Made by a program: the position numbers and the translations under genes. Below the pieces are notes generated by a model. That model had not been told where the DNA came from. It searched no databases and saw only the letters and a list, made by a program, of their open reading frames with translations. Below are positions 5,832 to 9,095 of a stretch of DNA of 9,095 bases, piece by piece. Location: NCBI GenBank assembly GCA_005798925.1, contig SYID01000165.1:1-9095 (forward strand), written 5' to 3'. Each line of letters starts with the position of its first letter. Within the stretch, counting starts at the first letter, position 1. The stretch is from Verrucomicrobiota bacterium (GTDB taxonomy: Bacteria; Verrucomicrobiota; Verrucomicrobiia; Opitutales; UBA953).

Positions 5832-6878
5832 CTATTTCGAGACTTCGGTCGCGGCGCCGGTCTGGCCGGGCGGCGCGCCGAGGCTGAAGTCGGCCGGCTG
5901 TCCTTTGCGTTGACGCGAAAGCCACAGCACTCCGGCTGAGGATTCGGAGTCGTGGCCGCCTTCGAAGACGGTCACCCGGGCATTACCGGAGGCACGACGG
6001 AAGAGCACGGCTTTCTGGCGTTCGGGGTCGGCTTGGGTCTCCGCCGCCAGGGTCGCCGGAATCTTCCGTTCACGGACCATGAAGTCGATCGCGTCGGCGG
6101 AAACCTGCCTGTCGGGCGCGGCCAGGACATTGAAGGCGCGAAGCGAGTGGCTGACCGGCACGGAGCCCGTATGGCCGTCATGGATGCCGGTATTGATATC
6201 CAGTGGCACGCCCTTGGCGGCGGCGAGGTGGAAGAGCGGGGAGCGGCGGCGGTATTCGGCTTCTGTCGCGGGGCCGGGCGGGCCGCCGCAGGACTGCTCG
6301 AGCATCTTGGCGTAGTTGTTCTTACGGGCCTTGCTTTCGGCGTGCCAGGCGCCGAGGTCGGTGATCGGCACCCAGGCGCTCACCCCGGCCCAGAGATCGG
6401 GCGCGCGGGCCGCCATGACGAGGGACATGTGACCGCCGCCGGAACCGCCGATGAGGTAGATGCGGGAGGCGTCGATGCGGGCGTCGCGACGGGCGTAGGC
6501 CACGGCGTCGAGGATGTCCTGCGAGGCGAGGTCGGAGGCGCAGGCTTCGGGCCGGTTGTTCGGGCCGCGGAAATCAGGGGCCACGAGCACCCAGCCCATC
6601 TTCTTGGCCTGATCGATCCATGGCGGGCCTTGTTCGAAGCCACCGCTCCAAGAGTGCAGGAAGACTAACAGAGGTACGGCGGGGCCGGTGGCGTCATGCG
6701 CGGCGGACTCCGGTCGCCAATAAATCACCTTCTGCAGGGAGCCGTCTTTCGAGCTCGGGATATCGATGGCCAGCTTCAGCGCGGCCGCGCGGGCCTCGGC
6801 GGCGGAGGGACGCTTCGCCACGGACTTTGGTTCGGCGGCGAAGGCGACGACGGAGAGCAGGAGGGCGCAGAGCCTCAC
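5832..6878 (-). CDS. Secreted alpha/beta hydrolase C (prolyl-oligopeptidase-like esterase)
   Basis: A serine hydrolase of 348 residues. The start chosen is GTG at 6876-6878, which overlaps the esterase B stop as GTGA. A longer ATG frame from 6965 would only read esterase B coding sequence out of frame. From the GTG, residues 1-15 or so (VRLCALLLSVVAFAA) form a signal peptide, which supports this start. The fold follows the alpha/beta hydrolase order: oxyanion segment LHSWSGG (74-80), strand GWVLVAPDFRGPNNR (95-109), nucleophile elbow GGSGGGH (144-150) with Ser146, then probable Asp234 (IHDGHTG) and His309 (EGGHD). The elbow resembles S9-peptidase-like esterases rather than the GGSAGA of its neighbours, so it is a distinct family member, not a third copy. 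It probably cleaves a carboxylic ester on the same extracellular substrate. A peptidase or lactonase role cannot be excluded. Confidence 0.88.
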   Translation of the reverse strand: MRLCALLLSVVAFAAEPKSVAKRPSAAEARAAALKLAIDIPSSKDGSLQKVIYWRPESAAHDATGPAVPLLVFLHSWSGGFEQGPPWIDQAKKMGWVLVAPDFRGPNNRPEACASDLASQDILDAVAYARRDARIDASRIYLIGGSGGGHMSLVMAARAPDLWAGVSAWVPITDLGAWHAESKARKNNYAKMLEQSCGGPPGPATEAEYRRRSPLFHLAAAKGVPLDINTGIHDGHTGSVPVSHSLRAFNVLAAPDRQVSADAIDFMVRERKIPATLAAETQADPERQKAVLFRRASGNARVTVFEGGHDSESSAGVLWLSRQRKGQPADFSLGAPPGQTGAATEVSK

Positions 6879-7861
6879 TTCGATTCGGGCCGCAGGAAGG
6901 CCTTGATGTAGTCGCTGTCGGTGGCGTGCGTCACGTTCGGGGCGCCGGGGTAGACGAGGTCGCACCGAACCTGGTTGGCGTCACAGTGTTCCTTGAGCTT
7001 CACGCCGAAGTTGGCCGTATGGGTCGGGTCCTTCTCGTCTTTGCCGAGGTTCGGGGCCGCGGAGTAGAAGAGCCCGACGGGCGGATCGTCGCGACTGACG
7101 AGTTCATAAGGCGAATACTGCTTGATCCACGGCAGGATGCGTTCGCGCTCGGCGTAGAAGCGGTCGAAGGTCGAGACCTTGCTCTTCGGGTCCCAGACGA
7201 TCCCGAAGGCGTGGGCGCCGTATTTGCTATTGGGCGTCCAGGCGCGCATCTGGTGCGGGTCGAGGGTCGTCTGGGCGCCGGAGACTGCGGCGCAGGTCAC
7301 GCGGGTGGATTCGCGCGCGATCGGGTCGGCGCTCTGCGGGTCGGCGAGGTCGTCATGGAAGGCCAGCCAGAGGCTCGTGCAGGCGCCGGCGGAGCCGCCG
7401 GCCAAGGCGACCTTGGTCTTGTCGAGATTCCACTCCTTGGCCTTGCTGCGGGTGAACTGGAGGGCGCGGGCGCAGTCGAACATCGGACCCTTCACCGGCG
7501 GGACGAGTCCGTCCGCGGTGGAGTCTTTGATCGTGCGGTATTCCACCGAGACCACGGAGATGCCGGCGTCTAGGGCCGGCTTGAGCATGCTGCGGACCAC
7601 CGAGCGGTCGCCGCCGGACCAACCACCGCCGTGGATGTAGAAGAGCAGGGGGGTCGGTTGGTCGGACTTCGCCCGCCAGAAGTAGATCCGCTGCATGCGG
7701 TGCGGACCGTAGGAGACGTTCTCGTCGGGCTCGATCGGGATAGGGTATTTGCGGAATTCCGGGTCGCCGGCTTTGGGCGCGGCGCTGGCCTGGGCGGCCG
7801 TGTCGGCGGCAAGCAAGGTGGCGGCGCAGGCGGCCGAAAGTAGGAGGAATAGGTGCTTCAT
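6875..7861 (-). CDS. Secreted alpha/beta-hydrolase esterase B (tandem paralogue of A)
   Basis: A 328-residue predicted carboxylesterase of the BD-FAE/lipase-like group. ATG at 7859-7861 overlaps the esterase A stop in ATGA; the frame stays open upstream only because it crosses A out of phase. Residues 1-19 are a signal peptide (MKHLFLLLSAACAATLLAA), then a short Ala-rich linker. Key sites are HGGGW (77-81, oxyanion hole), GGSAGA with nucleophile Ser157, probable Asp278 (KDEKDPTHTANFG) and His312 (APNVTHA). From PDEN (residue 45) to the end it aligns without gaps to esterase A, about 80% identical by eye and close to 87% before and around the nucleophile. Differences concentrate between the nucleophile and the acid (for example IVWDPKSKVSTF against ISGDAQKKESSF), where substrate preference is usually set. 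It likely removes acyl or aromatic esters outside the cytoplasm. Confidence 0.93.
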   Translation of the reverse strand: MKHLFLLLSAACAATLLAADTAAQASAAPKAGDPEFRKYPIPIEPDENVSYGPHRMQRIYFWRAKSDQPTPLLFYIHGGGWSGGDRSVVRSMLKPALDAGISVVSVEYRTIKDSTADGLVPPVKGPMFDCARALQFTRSKAKEWNLDKTKVALAGGSAGACTSLWLAFHDDLADPQSADPIARESTRVTCAAVSGAQTTLDPHQMRAWTPNSKYGAHAFGIVWDPKSKVSTFDRFYAERERILPWIKQYSPYELVSRDDPPVGLFYSAAPNLGKDEKDPTHTANFGVKLKEHCDANQVRCDLVYPGAPNVTHATDSDYIKAFLRPESK

Positions 7862-8709
7862 TTCAGTTCGGGACGAAGGTGGGCTTTGATGAAATCGTTC
7901 GGCCTGGCGTGCTTCACGTTCGGGGCGCCGGGGTAGACCAGTTCGCAGGAAACCTTGATCTCGTCGCAGTGCTCCTTGAGCTTGGCGCCGAAGTTCGCCG
8001 TATGGGTCGGGTCCTGCTCGTCCTTGCCGAGGTTGGGCGGCGTACCGAAGAAGAGGCCGACGGGCGGGTCGTCGCGGGTGACGAGTTCGTAGGGCGAGTA
8101 TTCCTTGATCCAAGGCATAATCTTCTCGCGCGCCGCGTAGAAGGCGTCGAAGGAGGATTCCTTCTTCTGGGCGTCGCCGCTGATGCCGAAGGCGTGCGCG
8201 CCATAGCGGCTGTTGGGCGTCCATTCGCGCATCTGCTTCGGGTCGAGGGTCGTCTGCGGCACCTGGACGGCGGCGCAGGTGAGGCGGGTCGATTCGCGGG
8301 CGATCGGGTCGGCGCTCTGCGGGTCGGCCAGTTCGTCGTGGAAGGCGAGCCAGAGGCTCGTGCAGGCGCCGGCGGAGCCGCCGGCCGCGCCGACCTTGGT
8401 CTTGTCGAGGTTCCATTCCTTGGCCTTGCTGCGGCAGAACTGAAGGGCGCGGGCGCAGTCGAGCATCGGACCTTTCACCGGGGGCACCACTTTGTCCTCG
8501 GTGGAATCCTTGATGGTGCGGTATTCGACGGAGACGACCGAGATGCCGGCGGCGAGGGCCTCCTTGAGCATGCCGTTGACGGACGAGCGGTCGCCGTTGT
8601 TCCAGCCGCCGCCGTGGATGTAGAACAGCAGCGGTGTCGGCTGATCCGACTTCGCGCGCCAGAAGTAGATCTTCTGCATCCGGTGCGGGCCGTAGGCGAT
8701 GTTCTCGTC
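6875..8709. repeat. Tandem gene duplication, two ~855-base units
   Basis: The coding stretch 7858-8709 (esterase A from PDEN to the end) and 6875-7729 (esterase B from PDEN to the end) are direct repeats, visibly alike at DNA level, with long shared words around the nucleophile region. The signal peptides and linkers in between (7730-7861) are not shared, so the units diverged at their N-termini. This looks like an old tandem duplication rather than a recent one. Confidence 0.85.
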
Positions 8710-8877
8710 GGGTTTGACCAGCAGCGGAGACTTCAGGTTGTCCGGGTTGCCGTCGTTGACGAAACGGGCCGGCGCCTTCGGGTAGTCGGCCTTGGCCTTC
8801 GGCTTGGCCGGCTTCGGGGCGAGGAGGGAGGCGACGCCCAGGGACAGGGCGACGACGGAAGCGAGCAGGGGGTTCAT
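7858..8877 (-). CDS. Secreted alpha/beta-hydrolase esterase A (tandem paralogue of B)
   Basis: A 339-residue predicted carboxylesterase with all catalytic positions visible. The oxyanion motif HGGGW is at 88-92, GGSAGA carries nucleophile Ser168, the probable acid is Asp289 (KDEQDPTHTANFG) and the base is His323 (APNVKHA). The start is ATG 8875-8877, which opens directly into a signal peptide (MNPLLASVVALSLGVASLLA) and has AAAGG four bases upstream. A TTG seven codons earlier (8896-8898), just after a strong GGAGG, is an alternative start. After the signal comes a Lys/Pro/Ala linker (PKPAKPKAKA) that B lacks. The family fits the bacterial feruloyl/acetyl-esterase-like hydrolases frequent in PVC polysaccharide loci. 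It is the first of three hydrolases in the operon, 46 bases after an NTF2-like gene. Substrate not determined; feruloyl, acetyl and other short-acyl esters are all possible. Confidence 0.93.
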   Translation of the reverse strand: MNPLLASVVALSLGVASLLAPKPAKPKAKADYPKAPARFVNDGNPDNLKSPLLVKPDENIAYGPHRMQKIYFWRAKSDQPTPLLFYIHGGGWNNGDRSSVNGMLKEALAAGISVVSVEYRTIKDSTEDKVVPPVKGPMLDCARALQFCRSKAKEWNLDKTKVGAAGGSAGACTSLWLAFHDELADPQSADPIARESTRLTCAAVQVPQTTLDPKQMREWTPNSRYGAHAFGISGDAQKKESSFDAFYAAREKIMPWIKEYSPYELVTRDDPPVGLFFGTPPNLGKDEQDPTHTANFGAKLKEHCDEIKVSCELVYPGAPNVKHARPNDFIKAHLRPELK

Positions 8878-8881
8878 GCTG

Positions 8882-8886
8882 CCTTT
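8882..8886 (-). promoter_or_regulatory. Shine-Dalgarno of esterase A
   Basis: On the minus strand AAAGG lies four bases before ATG 8877. A stronger GGAGG (8903-8907) lies 25 bases before the ATG and four before an in-frame TTG at 8898, so two initiation points compete. The 46-base gap to the previous stop is too short for an obvious separate promoter, which favours co-transcription with the NTF2-like gene. Confidence 0.5.
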
Positions 8887-8923
8887 GAGACAGTCCAAAC
8901 CCCCTCCGGTTGCGAGGATAACC

Positions 8924-9095
8924 TTACTTGGCGGGCGTCGCCGGCGGGACCTTGCAGGACTGCCAGGCAAGGAACTTCCAGTCGCCCTTTTCGAGGCGCC
9001 AGACGGCGAGGAAGCTGATGGTGCTTTCGGCCGCGTTGCCTTTGACGACGGCCTTCACGTCGAACCGTCCGGCCATCAAGGCGATGCCGGGAGCC
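8924..9095 (-). CDS. NTF2-like/DUF4440-like protein, C-terminal 56 residues, truncated by window
   Basis: The minus strand is open from the window edge to TAA (8924-8926). The peptide reads APGIALMAGRFDVKAVVKGN, then a strand pair containing TISFLAVWRLEKGDWKFLAW, and ends QSCKVPPATPAK. The pattern hydrophobic strand - VW-x-x-x-x-G-x-W-(K/R)-(F/I) - hydrophobic - Q is the typical end of a cone-shaped NTF2-like fold (SnoaL/DUF4440 group). These proteins are small-molecule-binding or scaffold domains, sometimes enzymatic; nothing in this fragment shows a catalytic residue. It is upstream in the same orientation as the esterases, 46 bases away, so probably the same operon. Any signal peptide lies outside the window. 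Family call moderately firm; role unknown. Confidence 0.7.
   Translation of the reverse strand, partial: APGIALMAGRFDVKAVVKGNAAESTISFLAVWRLEKGDWKFLAWQSCKVPPATPAK

Noticed and set aside
6879..8416. N-terminal extension of esterase B from 8416 and of hydrolase C from 6965
   Set aside because: The added residues are Arg-rich out-of-phase readings of the upstream genes. The true starts, at 7861 and 6878, lead straight into signal peptides and form ATGA/GTGA overlaps.
8878..8970. 31-residue extension of esterase A starting at 8970
   Set aside because: It overlaps the NTF2-like coding end, is Arg-rich, and would bury the signal peptide. ATG 8877 with its own AAAGG fits better, though TTG 8898 remains possible.
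7879..9018. 379-codon plus-strand open frame opposite esterase A (and similar ones at 4457-5611 and 6620-7573)
   Set aside because: These antisense frames arise from codon bias at high GC. The minus-strand proteins have signal peptides and complete catalytic motifs, while the plus-strand peptides are low complexity.

Overview
The window is GC-rich chromosomal DNA from a bacterium. Three things suggest the PVC superphylum (Verrucomicrobia or Planctomycetes, with an Opitutae-like verrucomicrobium my first guess): two secreted formylglycine sulfatases, PVC-style secreted alpha/beta hydrolases, and Lys/Ala/Pro-rich protein tails. This is inferred from protein style; no phylogenetic marker is present.

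Left part (1-2586). The window opens in the last 106 codons of a DEAD-box RNA helicase (+), followed by an intrinsic terminator. On the minus strand lie a small zinc-ribbon protein of the DUF2256 type (366-551) and an unrecognised three-helix membrane protein (586-924). Divergent from these is a bacterial iron-sulfur (6-4) photolyase/cryptochrome of the PhrB/FeS-BCP family. Its four cluster cysteines have exactly the PhrB spacing, and its true start is probably near 1045 rather than 943. DUF2256 beside photolyase/cryptochrome genes is a recurring association of unknown meaning.

Middle part (2587-4431). A short non-coding stretch with degenerate repeats separates the photolyase from a convergent secreted sulfatase (sulfatase 1, minus). 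Between the two sulfatases is a plus-strand tRNA-Pro(GGG) gene with encoded CCA. Its promoter shares about 100 bases with the 5' side of sulfatase 1 and contains a 9-bp inverted repeat.

Right part (4436-9095, all minus). This is a compact operon, read right to left: the tail of an NTF2-like/DUF4440-like protein, secreted esterase A, its close tandem paralogue esterase B, a third secreted serine hydrolase C, and sulfatase 2. A and B share an ATGA overlap, B and C share a GTGA overlap, and C is 7 bases from sulfatase 2. The visible products are ester-cleaving exported enzymes, with no glycoside hydrolase, lyase, transporter, regulator or sulfatase-maturation gene in view. The simplest reading is a de-esterification cassette that removes sulfate and acyl or aryl esters from a sulfated, acylated glycan or another decorated polymer. 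Chain-cutting enzymes and the formylglycine-generating system would lie elsewhere. The substrate is unknown.
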